From Candidatus Roseilinea sp. (GTDB taxonomy: Bacteria > Chloroflexota > Anaerolineae > J036 > Brachytrichaceae), in assembly GCA_026003755.1 (NCBI GenBank), contig BPHV01000002.1, positions 310,001 through 374,000 of the forward strand: a stretch of 64,000 bases of DNA, given 5' to 3'. Shown here piece by piece: positions 19,191 through 27,079 of the stretch. The notes below the pieces were generated by a model that saw nothing but the letters and a program-made list of their open reading frames with translations, ran no database searches and was not told where the DNA came from. Position 1 is the stretch's first letter. Each line of letters opens with the position of its first letter. The translations under genes were made by a program, and so were the position numbers.

Positions 19191-21113
19191 TCAAGGCGAC
19201 TCAGTCACGATCAGCAGGGTAGGGGTAACGGTGGGGGAAGGGGATGGCGAAGGCGTCAAGGTCGGCGTGGGCGGCGCCGGTGTTGGCGTGTCGGTGGGCG
19301 GCGCCGGCGTTGGCGTAGGGGTGATGGTGGGGGAAGGGGATGGCGAGGGCGTCAAGGTCGGTGTCGGCGTCGCCGTGGGCGGCGGCGGAACGAGCGCCCA
19401 GACCAGCTCAAGTTTGCCCGGGCCGGTGTAGTTCACATATTGCACTTGCAGGAAATGCCGGCCGGCGTTCAACACCCGTGTGCCCACCAGCACTTTCGGG
19501 CCGGCGGTGAAATCATCTATGCCGGTTACGATCGCCCCATCAACCAGCAACCGCGCCCCGTCGTCCACCGTCGCCGTGAACACATACGTCCCGGCCACCG
19601 GGAAATCTACCGAGCGGCGCCAATCGGCCGAGAAGTTGAGCGGGTTGATCTGCGGCGGCGGCCAGCTCGGCATAAACGTCGTATTTAAGAATCCAGGCGG
19701 GTTCGGCGGCGCGGGCGGGTCGTCGCGTTTGATGATGACCGGCCCTGTCAAGTTGGGAGAGTTGTAGTAGCGGCCCTCCCAGCCGGCGTAGTTGACCCTC
19801 CAGTTCAAAGCGACGCGCGCTGAAGCGCCCGATTTATAGTACTCGACGCGCAGGCTGTGCAGCCCGGCCGTCAGACTCACGTCGGTCGTGACCGTGCGCA
19901 GGCCGGCGCTGAACCACTGGTTGATGATCAACACGTCGTCCACAAAGACGCGCGCGCCGCCATCCACGCTGAGCGTGAACTGGTAGTTGTCCGTAGTCGG
20001 AAAGTTGGCGTCGCTGGTGAAGATGGCCGACCAGTTGCTGCGCGGGACGCCCGCATTGGGCGCAGCCGTGCCCCAGTTTACGTTCAGGGGCGGGCCGGGC
20101 AAATTCTGGTCGAACAGCACCGGTGGGATGAGGTCTGGGTTGCCGAAATACTGGCTATACCATGCGCCTGCAAGGTTAGGGTTCGGCGTCGCCGTCGGCC
20201 CAATGAGCGTTGGTCCAGGCGGCGGCGTGCACGTCGCGGGCAGAGTTGGGATGGGCAACGGCCCGTTGAACGCATTGTTATCCTCGTTGCTTTCGAGGAC
20301 CATGTTGGTCGGGTCAACAATGACCAGGTTCGAGCCGGTGGTGAAGCCGGGGAACCACCGCGAGTCTGTCTGGCCAGGCGCCAGTCCATTCGGCACCAGT
20401 TGTTGCTGGTTGTTCGCTTGCACGAGGAACGGGCCGGTAGGGGCGCCGCCGGCGTTCTGCACGACAGCGCGAATGCCCAGTTGGGGCGAGACATAGGCAC
20501 AACTCGCGCCGGTCTCCAGCTCGATGGCTACGCTCACGACGACCAGATCCGGCCGTGGACCGGCCGGGCTGGGCGTCGGCGTCGGCGCTTCGGGCGGCAG
20601 CCGGGTGGGTATCAGGTCACCGCTGATGGTGACCGGCGTGAATGGCGTGAACCCGCTGGCTGCGCCTCGTGCAATGAGGTAATACTGCCCAGTTGCTGTG
20701 GGCGCGGTCAGATCATTTCGTTCAAAGGCGCCATCGGGGCCGGCGATTGCATCGCCTAATCGCTGGAATTCGCCAAACGGCGCCGTCGGCGAAGTGGATA
20801 GGAAGATCTCAACGGCTTCGTTGGCCTGGAAGCCGCCTCCGCGCACACCAAAGAGCGCGCCAGGGGTGAGCGGGCCACTCGCCGCGACGCGCGCGCGACT
20901 GCCCGGCGACGTTTGCGCGGCATCGCCTTCCACGGCGCGACGAGACAAGAGCCAGAACGCCGCTATGCAAGACAGGATCAGCAGCACGATGGTGAGGACG
21001 CCCGCCCAGACATAGCGCGACGGCGACTCCGTTTCGACGTCCGTCGCCCCTTGCGGAGGAACCGCCGATGCGAATGCCGAGGCCGATGACGCCTGGTCGC
21101 GCTCTACGCTCAT
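19191..21113 (-). CDS. Surface protein with CARDB and two PA14 domains, Thr-Pro tail
   Basis: A 640-residue type II membrane protein. One membrane helix (about 35-57) follows a short cytoplasmic part. Then come an IPT-like beta region (about 70-175), a CARDB-type domain (about 185-290, DLVVVSVAIELE to LESNEDNNAF), and two PA14 domains (about 320-445 and 450-590, each with a DDGARLLVDG-like or DGGARVFVDD core). The end is a tail of TPTP repeats. PA14 domains usually bind carbohydrate, so a role in cell-surface polymer binding is inferred. The ATG at 21113 is preferred over a TTG at 21233, which lies in the neighbouring methyltransferase. A good promoter and palindrome lie upstream. Confidence 0.8.
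   Translation of the reverse strand: MSVERDQASSASAFASAVPPQGATDVETESPSRYVWAGVLTIVLLILSCIAAFWLLSRRAVEGDAAQTSPGSRARVAASGPLTPGALFGVRGGGFQANEAVEIFLSTSPTAPFGEFQRLGDAIAGPDGAFERNDLTAPTATGQYYLIARGAASGFTPFTPVTISGDLIPTRLPPEAPTPTPSPAGPRPDLVVVSVAIELETGASCAYVSPQLGIRAVVQNAGGAPTGPFLVQANNQQQLVPNGLAPGQTDSRWFPGFTTGSNLVIVDPTNMVLESNEDNNAFNGPLPIPTLPATCTPPPGPTLIGPTATPNPNLAGAWYSQYFGNPDLIPPVLFDQNLPGPPLNVNWGTAAPNAGVPRSNWSAIFTSDANFPTTDNYQFTLSVDGGARVFVDDVLIINQWFSAGLRTVTTDVSLTAGLHSLRVEYYKSGASARVALNWRVNYAGWEGRYYNSPNLTGPVIIKRDDPPAPPNPPGFLNTTFMPSWPPPQINPLNFSADWRRSVDFPVAGTYVFTATVDDGARLLVDGAIVTGIDDFTAGPKVLVGTRVLNAGRHFLQVQYVNYTGPGKLELVWALVPPPPTATPTPTLTPSPSPSPTITPTPTPAPPTDTPTPAPPTPTLTPSPSPSPTVTPTLLIVTESP
19231..19362. repeat. 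Direct repeat in the Thr-Pro tail coding DNA
   Basis: Two nearly identical stretches of about 36 bases begin at 19231 and 19327, offset by 96 bases, inside the region coding for the Thr-Pro tail. Between them a shorter GGCGGCGCCGG(C/T)GTTGGCGT unit is also doubled. Such repeats can change tail length by slippage or recombination. Confidence 0.7.
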
Positions 21114-21129
21114 GTCGCTTCGTTGAGAT

Positions 21130-21158
21130 ATTATAGGCGTGGCACCCGTAATTGCGAA
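21130..21158 (-). promoter_or_regulatory. Promoter of the PA14/CARDB gene
   Basis: On the minus strand TTCGCA (21153-21158) and TATAAT (21130-21135) stand 17 bases apart, the ideal spacing, and 17 bases before the ATG at 21113. This is the best -35/-10 pair I found in the window. Confidence 0.6.
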
Positions 21159-21166
21159 TTTCGCAA
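21152..21166. promoter_or_regulatory. Palindrome TTGCGAATTTCGCAA between divergent genes
   Basis: A perfect 7-bp inverted repeat with a single-base centre. It overlaps the -35 hexamer of the PA14 gene and lies 13 bases before the methyltransferase start, so a bound protein could affect both genes. The regulator is unknown. Confidence 0.4.
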
Positions 21167-21179
21167 ACTCCGCTGACCG

Positions 21180-21968
21180 ATGAAGTGCACCAGCCCATAC
21201 GATGCCCTTGCGCACGTTTATGACCTGCAGCACCGTGGCCTACTGGATGATGTGCCGATGTACTTGCGACTGGCGCGCGAGGCCGCACCTGGCGCATCAA
21301 TCCTGGAGATCGGCTGCGGCAGTGGCCGAGTCATGATCCCGTTGGTCGAAGCCGGCTTTCGCGTCGTGGGTGTGGACGAGTCCGTCGAGATGCTACGCAT
21401 CGCCGAGCAGCGATTGCGCGCGAACCGGCGCATCTCTGCCAAGCGCTGGTCACTGGTTCATGCCGATGCGCGCGCGCTCAGTTTAGCGGAGTCGGGGTTC
21501 AACATGGCCATCATCGCGCTCAACACCTTTCTGCACAACCTCACCCGCGACGACCAACTCGCTACGCTGCGCGCCGCGCGCCGACACCTGTCGAGCGGCG
21601 GGCTGCTGGTGGTGGATTTGCCGCCTAATGACGAGCTGGCCTATCAACCCGACGACGGCGCCTTCCAGCTCGAGGCCACGCTGGTAGATCCTCACGCCGG
21701 GACCGAGATTCACAAGTTCGTCGCCAGCCGCATCTTCTGGGCGATACAGGAACAAGAGCTGGTGTATCGCATCGAAGAACGCCGCGCCGGCGATGCGGTT
21801 TCCACCGAACAGCTCGTCACCTTTCGCCTGCGCCACGTCTTCAAACATGAAATGGAGTTGCTCCTGCTCCAGAGCGGGTTTGCCGAACCGGCCTGGTATG
21901 GCCACTACGACCTATCGCCCTACGGCGAGGGCAGCCCGCGCATGATTGCCGCGGCGCGCGCGATCTAG
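21180..21968 (+). CDS. Class I SAM-dependent methyltransferase
   Basis: Methyltransferase with a full Rossmann core: motif I ILEIGCGSGRVMIPL (about 40-54), motif II acidic residue in VVGVDESVEML, and motif III LLVVDLPPNDELAY. The substrate is not evident. It resembles the Methyltransf_25/11-type enzymes of about 260 residues. The ATG at 21180 has no obvious ribosome site and lies only 66 bp from the divergent PA14 gene. It is followed by a sensor kinase 43 bp downstream on the same strand; a functional link is not evident. Confidence 0.85.
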   Translation: MKCTSPYDALAHVYDLQHRGLLDDVPMYLRLAREAAPGASILEIGCGSGRVMIPLVEAGFRVVGVDESVEMLRIAEQRLRANRRISAKRWSLVHADARALSLAESGFNMAIIALNTFLHNLTRDDQLATLRAARRHLSSGGLLVVDLPPNDELAYQPDDGAFQLEATLVDPHAGTEIHKFVASRIFWAIQEQELVYRIEERRAGDAVSTEQLVTFRLRHVFKHEMELLLLQSGFAEPAWYGHYDLSPYGEGSPRMIAAARAI

Positions 21969-22011
21969 CGGCTCAGTCGCTTCTCAGCAAGTTGCACTAT
22001 TATTCCCACCG

Positions 22012-23484
22012 ATGCCCATCCGCACGCGGCTCACCATTTGGTACACAGCCGTCCTCGCGATCATCCTCTTCATCTTTGGCATCGGCGTGTATATCTACGT
22101 CACCTGGCAGATGATCCAGCAGGTAGACTCGCGACTCAGCCAGGCAGCCAACATCGCGCTCCAGCTCGCCCTGAGCCGGCGGCCGGAGGTTGAGAAGCGC
22201 GCCGGCCAAACGGTGTTGACCTTGCCCGGCCTCGATGCGTTACGCGCCTCCGAGACATACGTGCAGCTCATCGGCCCGCGCGGACAGATCATCGGCATCT
22301 CGCCCAACATCGCCGATCCATTCCTGACGAACCACCTCGACCCGGACGCGTTCAAGGAAGTGACGCAGATGTCTGCCGACCAGCGTGCCAGCTTATTCAC
22401 CGAGGCGCAATACCGCGGGTTGCCGCCGATTCGCGTCTTGACTCAAGCCTTGGTGGGACACAACGGGGAGGTGGTGGGATATCTTCAGGTCGCTACGTCG
22501 CTAGAAAGTATCAAGGCAGCGCAGAATAGCCTGTTGATCGCGCTTCTTTCGTTAGGGGGGGTGGGTGTCCTGTTCTCGGCCGTGATCGGTGTGTTGCTGG
22601 CGCGGCGCGCGCTGCAGCCGGTGGACGCGCTGACGAAGACGGTCATGGCGATCTACCGCGCCGAGAACCTCGACCGGCGGGTGGCCGTGCCAAAGACCAA
22701 TGACGAGGTGAGCCGCCTGTCGCAGGCGTTTAACGAGATGCTTGACCGGCTCTCCAAGCTCTTCCATGCCCAACAACGCCTGATCGCCGACGTGTCGCAC
22801 GAGATGCGCACCCCGCTCACCGTCATTCGCGGCAACGTGGACTTGCTGCGGGCGATGGGCTGCGCCGACGAGGAATCGCTGGATGCGCTCACCCGCGAGA
22901 GCGACCGCATGACGCGCCTGGTTGGTGACCTGTTGCTGCTCTCACAAGCCGATGCCGGCGTGTTGCCGATGCATATTCACAACATCAGCCTGAACCAGGT
23001 CATCTCGGATGTGGAGCGCAGCGGGCAGGTGTTGAGCGCCGGCCGCGTCAACGTATCGGCGCACGTCGAACCCAACCTCGTCATCCAGGCCGATGCCGAC
23101 CGCTTGAAGCAGGTGCTGTTGAACCTGGTGGACAACGCCATCAAGCACACGCCCGAGGGCGGCCAGGTGCGCATCGAAGCCGTGCGCAGTTACAACAACT
23201 ACGTACGCATCTCCGTCAGCGATACCGGCGTCGGCATCCCCGAGAAAGACTTGCCATACGTGTTTGAGCGCTTCTACCGCGTGGACAAGTCACGCTCGCG
23301 AGCCAACGGCGGCTCCGGACTTGGCCTCTCGATCGCTCACTCGATTGTGCAGGCGCACAACGGCCGAATTGTCGTGAGCAGTAAACCCGGCGCCGGCACA
23401 ACGTTCGACGTCTATCTCCCCATGCAGCATCAGTTACCCGCGACTGGGGAGAACGGTTCGCGTAACAGCATTAGCCCTGCTTGA
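22012..23484 (+). CDS. Sensor histidine kinase (HAMP, HisKA, HATPase)
   Basis: Two-component sensor of 490 residues. An N-terminal membrane helix (about 8-32), an extracytoplasmic sensor part (33-170), a second helix (about 173-197), HAMP (about 198-250), and HisKA with phospho-acceptor H263 in ADVSHEMRTPLTVIRGN. The ATPase part has N box NLVDNAIKHTPEGG, G1 DTGVGIPE, and G2 GGSGLGLSIAHS. The ATG at 22012 (MPIRTRLT) removes an upstream stretch that overlaps the methyltransferase. No response regulator is adjacent, so the partner is elsewhere. The last 14 bp overlap the convergent MalY gene. Confidence 0.93.
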   Translation: MPIRTRLTIWYTAVLAIILFIFGIGVYIYVTWQMIQQVDSRLSQAANIALQLALSRRPEVEKRAGQTVLTLPGLDALRASETYVQLIGPRGQIIGISPNIADPFLTNHLDPDAFKEVTQMSADQRASLFTEAQYRGLPPIRVLTQALVGHNGEVVGYLQVATSLESIKAAQNSLLIALLSLGGVGVLFSAVIGVLLARRALQPVDALTKTVMAIYRAENLDRRVAVPKTNDEVSRLSQAFNEMLDRLSKLFHAQQRLIADVSHEMRTPLTVIRGNVDLLRAMGCADEESLDALTRESDRMTRLVGDLLLLSQADAGVLPMHIHNISLNQVISDVERSGQVLSAGRVNVSAHVEPNLVIQADADRLKQVLLNLVDNAIKHTPEGGQVRIEAVRSYNNYVRISVSDTGVGIPEKDLPYVFERFYRVDKSRSRANGGSGLGLSIAHSIVQAHNGRIVVSSKPGAGTTFDVYLPMQHQLPATGENGSRNSISPA

Positions 23485-24685
23485 GCGCCGCGCGCATGCG
23501 ATCCAGCGCCTCGATCATCTGTGCGCGCGGACATCCGAAGTTGAAGCGCAGAAACCCTTCGCCGCCTGGGCCAAACACAGCGCCGTCGCTCAACGCCACG
23601 CGTGCGCGCTCCAGGAAGAACGTGTAGGGGCTCCCGGGTATGCCGGCCTCGCGAAAATCCAGCCAGATCAGATAGGTGGCCTCCGGCAAGGTCGCGCGCA
23701 CTTCGGGCATCTTTTCGGCAAGGTAATCGAGCAGGGCATCGCGGTTGGCCGACAAGTATCGCTTGAGCGCCGTGAGCCAGTCATCGCATCGCGTATAGGC
23801 CGCCTGAGCCGCTGCCAAACCCATCGCGTTCAAGGGCGGCAACACCCCGTTATTAGCGGCGACAAAGCGCCGGCGCAACCTTTCGTTTTGAATGATTGCA
23901 AAGCCGAAGCCCAGCCCCGGCAAGTTAAACGTCTTGCTCGGCGCCATCAAGGTGATGCACCGCTGGGCGATCTCCGGCGAGAGGCTGGCCATCGGCGTGT
24001 GCGGCACGTCATCCAGCGTGAGGTCGCTCCAGATTTCGTCGGAGCAGATCAGCACGTCGTGTGATAGGCAGATTTCGGCCAGGCGCTGAAGTTCATCGCG
24101 CGTCCACGCGCGTCCAACCGGGTTATGGGGGTGGCAGTGGATGAACAGCGACGTCCGCGCGCCAATCGCGCGCGCGAACGCTTCGTCGTCCACCTCGACA
24201 TGCACCCGTTGTCCCTCCACACGGTACTGCAAAGCCACCGGGGTGAGCGTCATGCCGTGGTTCGCCGGCGCGGAAAGGAAGGGGAAGTAGACCGGTGTCA
24301 GGACGACGGTCGTGTCACCCACGCGCCCAAAGGCCCGGCAGACCAGGTTCAGGCCGCTGACCAGGCCGGGCAGAAAGACGATCGCTTCGGGTTGGACGCG
24401 CCAGCCATAGCGCCGCTCCAACCAAGCGCAGATGGCCTGAGTCAGGCTATCCGGCGGGAATTCGTACCCGAACACGCCTTCGCTCACTCGTTCGGCCAAC
24501 GCCTGGCGCACCGGCTCGGGCGAGCGGAAGTCCATATCGGCCACCCACATCGGGATGACATCGTTCGGGTAGTATGTCCACTTTACACACCCTGGCCGGC
24601 GGCGGTCAACGACCTGGTCGAAGTCAAATGAGGGTGATGGCGCAGCGCCTTGTGAGGGGAATGAACGTTGGCTCGTCGGATTCAC
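23471..24685 (-). CDS. MalY/PatB-type PLP aminotransferase (cystathionine beta-lyase)
   Basis: Fold-type I PLP enzyme. The family start RRRPGCVKWTYYPNDVIPMWVADMDF is seen in pieces at about 28-53, with the PatB motif WVADMDF. Other features: IHCHPHNPVGRAW, LICSDEIWSDLTLD and the PLP-binding Lys in MAPSKTFNLPGLG. PatB/MalY enzymes cleave cystathionine or cysteine S-conjugates; simple aminotransfer is also possible. The frame opens with a GTG at 24685; the usual conserved region begins about 25 residues later and no ATG lies between. Length 404 is normal. A trans-sulfuration enzyme remnant at 40237-40437 is unrelated in fold subfamily. Confidence 0.88.
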   Translation of the reverse strand: MNPTSQRSFPSQGAAPSPSFDFDQVVDRRRPGCVKWTYYPNDVIPMWVADMDFRSPEPVRQALAERVSEGVFGYEFPPDSLTQAICAWLERRYGWRVQPEAIVFLPGLVSGLNLVCRAFGRVGDTTVVLTPVYFPFLSAPANHGMTLTPVALQYRVEGQRVHVEVDDEAFARAIGARTSLFIHCHPHNPVGRAWTRDELQRLAEICLSHDVLICSDEIWSDLTLDDVPHTPMASLSPEIAQRCITLMAPSKTFNLPGLGFGFAIIQNERLRRRFVAANNGVLPPLNAMGLAAAQAAYTRCDDWLTALKRYLSANRDALLDYLAEKMPEVRATLPEATYLIWLDFREAGIPGSPYTFFLERARVALSDGAVFGPGGEGFLRFNFGCPRAQMIEALDRMRAALKQG

Positions 24686-24716
24686 AGCCCAGGATTGTCA
24701 GCGCGGAAAGGACGGC

Positions 24717-24738
24717 GAGGCGACTTGGCCGTCGCCTC
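24717..24738 (-). terminator. Possible terminator of the HU gene
   Basis: A perfect 8-bp stem, GAGGCGAC at 24717-24724 and GTCGCCTC at 24731-24738, with a 6-base loop, 37 bases after the HU stop on the minus strand. The bases that follow (GCCGTCCTTTCC) have only a short T-run. Confidence 0.35.
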
Positions 24739-24774
24739 ACGCATTCAAAGTATTCCTATGTAAGCCTGCGGAGA

Positions 24775-25095
24775 TCAGACGGCCTCTTTCAGCGGCTTGA
24801 GCACACGCGCCCGAACGACATTTCGCTCGGGTTTAGCGGCGATGATGATCTTCTCGCCGGTGAACGGGCTGACCCCCTCGCGTGCGCTCGTCGCCGGCTT
24901 GTGCGACACGGTGAACTTGACGATCCCCGGCAGACTGAAGACCTGCGGACCGCTCGGACTCAGTTCACGATGGATGACGTCGCTCAGCGCAGCGAGGACT
25001 TTATTGATGTCCGCCTTGCTCAGGCCGGTGTTCTCTGCGAGCGTTGCAGCCAGTTGCGATTTGCTCATCGCCTTCTTAGTGTTCGTGGTTGCCAT
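24775..25095 (-). CDS. hup: HU-family DNA-binding protein
   Basis: Small basic nucleoid protein of 106 residues. HU features: MSKSQLAATLAENTGLSKAD near the start, VLAALSDVIHRELSPSG, FSLPGIVKFTVSHKPATSAREGVSPFTGE (the beta arm that wraps DNA, here without the common RNP tip), and a lysine/valine-rich end. GGAGAG stands 6 bases before the ATG. The N-terminal extension of about 9 residues (MATTNTKKA) relative to HU is usual in some phyla. The arm sequence is closer to the diverged HU-like (Hup-2/HimA-like) group than to canonical HU. Confidence 0.92.
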   Translation of the reverse strand: MATTNTKKAMSKSQLAATLAENTGLSKADINKVLAALSDVIHRELSPSGPQVFSLPGIVKFTVSHKPATSAREGVSPFTGEKIIIAAKPERNVVRARVLKPLKEAV

Positions 25096-25118
25096 GATTC
25101 TCTCCTTGGACTAGCCTT

Positions 25119-25124
25119 AATATA
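25119..25124 (-). promoter_or_regulatory. -10 element of the HU gene
   Basis: TATATT on the minus strand, 23 bases before the HU start codon, in an AT-rich patch. A TTGCGC lies 19 bases further upstream as a weak -35 candidate. Confidence 0.4.
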
Positions 25125-25188
25125 ACTCATCTCAGTCGAAGACGCGCAAGCGGAAGCACGACAAGATGACGTCAGCCGGTGGATAATC

Positions 25189-26517
25189 ATGGCCTCTTTG
25201 CTCGGTGACCTGAACTTGCTCGCCATCGCGCTGGCCGGCGCAGTGGTCGGATGCGGCCTGGCGCTGCTGCCCGGCCTGCATGTGTTCAATGTGGCCGGTC
25301 TGGCGCTGTTGCTCTCGACGCGCGGCGTCATTGGCCTGGCCGATCAAGCCCTGGCGATGTTCCTGCTGGGCGCATTGGTGGGTTGGGCGGTGGTCAACAT
25401 CATCCCGGCCGTGTTCCTCTTTGCGCCGGACGACGCGAACGTGGTTGCCATACTGCCGACGACCCGCTACTTGATGTGCGGGCGCGGCGCCGAAGCCGCG
25501 TTGCTCGTCGGGGCAGGAAGCCTATGTGCCTTGCTCGGGTTGGCGTTGCTATCGCCAATGCTGGACGAGGTCTTGCGCCCGTTGCGCGCGATCGTTCAGC
25601 CGCACACCGGATGGATGCTGGTAGCAATCATCGCCTTTTTGCTGTTAGGCGAGTGGCCGCGCGCCAACGATCTGGCGCCGCCGGTGCGACGCTTGCTATC
25701 GGCGTGGGCTTACCTCGGCGCCGGCCTGCTCACCTTCACTTTGAGCGGACTGCTGGGGTTCGTCTTGCTCTATCGCAGCCCGATCGCCGTCGAATCGGCG
25801 TTCGTCAACTTGATGCCGGCGTTCATCGGCCTATTCGCCGTCCCCGGCCTGCTGCAGATCCTCTTGTTCGGCGCGAAACCACCGCCCCAGACGGCTACCC
25901 TGCCGGCCGAGCTTGAACCCCGGCTGCTGCTGCGCGGCTCGTTGACCGGATTGAGCGGCGGCTTGTTCGCCAGTGTGCTACCGGTCATCAGCGGGGGCAT
26001 CGGCGGTCTGTTGGCCGGGCATGCGACCGCGCAGTGGAACGAACGGCTGTTCATGATCTCGCTCGGCGCTTCGAAGGTCGCCTACTACGTCGGCAGCTTT
26101 CTGTTGCTCTTCGTGCCTGGGCTGACGCTGACGCGCGGCGGCATGGCGTGGATGCTGAGCAGCGTCTATGTGCCGTATGGTTGGCGCAGCTACTGGCTCG
26201 CCGTCGCGGGGATGGCGCTGGCCGGTGCAGCGGCCTTCATTGTGCTGATCGGGCTGACGCGCGCGACGGCAAAGCTGATCAACCATCTAAATGTCAAGTG
26301 GATCGCCGGCGCGTCGCTGATCATCGCAGTTGCGATCACGCTCGCGTTCACCGGCCGGAGCGGATTCGTGATAATGTTGGTGGCGACGACCGTTGGCTTG
26401 ATCCCGGTCATCGTCGGCGGCCGGCGGCTGAATTGCCTCGGCGTGCTGCTGATGCCGGTTACCCTGAACATGATCGGCGTCGGCCCGGTCGTGGCGCAAT
26501 GGTTAGGACTGCTTTGA
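25189..26517 (+). CDS. TctA-like integral membrane protein (DUF112/COG1784 type)
   Basis: A 442-residue protein with about ten to twelve hydrophobic helices. Two half-similar stretches mark the TctA superfamily: GLALLPGLHVFNVAGLALLL near the N-terminus and a second GGIGGLLAGHATAQWNERLFMISLGASK around 265-292. The second halves of TctA proteins carry PG..G.GA-type motifs at these places. It is shorter than bacterial TctA (about 500) and recalls the archaeal single-component members. No TctB or TctC gene is near, so it may act alone or be a general transporter. The substrate is unknown. A small unknown gene follows after 10 bp. Confidence 0.65.
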   Translation: MASLLGDLNLLAIALAGAVVGCGLALLPGLHVFNVAGLALLLSTRGVIGLADQALAMFLLGALVGWAVVNIIPAVFLFAPDDANVVAILPTTRYLMCGRGAEAALLVGAGSLCALLGLALLSPMLDEVLRPLRAIVQPHTGWMLVAIIAFLLLGEWPRANDLAPPVRRLLSAWAYLGAGLLTFTLSGLLGFVLLYRSPIAVESAFVNLMPAFIGLFAVPGLLQILLFGAKPPPQTATLPAELEPRLLLRGSLTGLSGGLFASVLPVISGGIGGLLAGHATAQWNERLFMISLGASKVAYYVGSFLLLFVPGLTLTRGGMAWMLSSVYVPYGWRSYWLAVAGMALAGAAAFIVLIGLTRATAKLINHLNVKWIAGASLIIAVAITLAFTGRSGFVIMLVATTVGLIPVIVGGRRLNCLGVLLMPVTLNMIGVGPVVAQWLGLL

Positions 26518-26527
26518 TTGGGAATCG

Positions 26528-26962
26528 GTGAGCTCTATGACGAAGGCGCTGTTCGAGGGCCTGGTGCTCGACGAAGCGGGTAACGCGCTGCCGGTCGCCT
26601 ACGTCGGCCAAGACCCGACCTACGTGCTGGTCGAGGACGGCTTCAAGTATCACGTAGACGCGCGCAAGGTGGACGAGCAGGTGTTGAGCATGTTTCGCGA
26701 GCATGTGCAGCAGAACGAGGCATTAGTCAGCGAAGGGGTGCTGCGCATGCTGGGCAAAGACGACTTGTTCACCAAGGTCGCGGTGGATCGGCAGATTCGC
26801 AATCTGGATCAACACTTCGCCCAGTTGTTCGAGGTGGGCATCCCAGAACAAGCGCGCCAATACCTCGGCATGCTCGGCTTCGGCATCGTCATCAACCGGC
26901 ACGGCGAAGTGGTGGACTTGAAGATGCCGAGCGTGCCGCTTGACGAAGCGGGCCTCTCGTGA
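26528..26962 (+). CDS. Conserved-looking hypothetical protein
   Basis: A soluble protein of about 144 residues, acidic and helical in the second half, with no membrane segment or known motif. It begins GTG-AGC-TCT-ATG, so translation may start at 26528 or at the ATG at 26537. The N-terminal part (LVLDEAGNALPVAYVGQDPTY) looks like a small beta domain, and GIVINRHGEVVDLKMP ends it. It is 10 bp behind the TctA-like gene, so the two are probably co-transcribed. I do not recognise a family. Confidence 0.7.
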   Translation: MSSMTKALFEGLVLDEAGNALPVAYVGQDPTYVLVEDGFKYHVDARKVDEQVLSMFREHVQQNEALVSEGVLRMLGKDDLFTKVAVDRQIRNLDQHFAQLFEVGIPEQARQYLGMLGFGIVINRHGEVVDLKMPSVPLDEAGLS

Positions 26963-27022
26963 CTCGTGAGGTTGGGTTAGATCGCTCTTCCGACGCGCGG
27001 CAGTGCACCCGATAGCCGCGCA

Positions 27023-27042
27023 GCGCAGGCTTCAGCTTGCGC
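27023..27042. repeat. Imperfect palindrome between convergent genes
   Basis: GCGCAGGC (27023-27030) and GCTTGCGC (27035-27042) flank TTCA, with one mismatch in the 8-bp stem. It lies between the hypothetical gene and the pyruvate-kinase-like gene, which converge. It may be a dispersed intergenic repeat or a weak terminator. Confidence 0.3.
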
Positions 27043-27079
27043 CTACTCTCCTCTGCTACGGGACGCGGCAGCGCCGTGC

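Noticed and set aside
19231-19400. Repeats considered as a CRISPR array
   Set aside because: Unit lengths vary, there are no unique spacers, and they code for a Thr-Pro tail.
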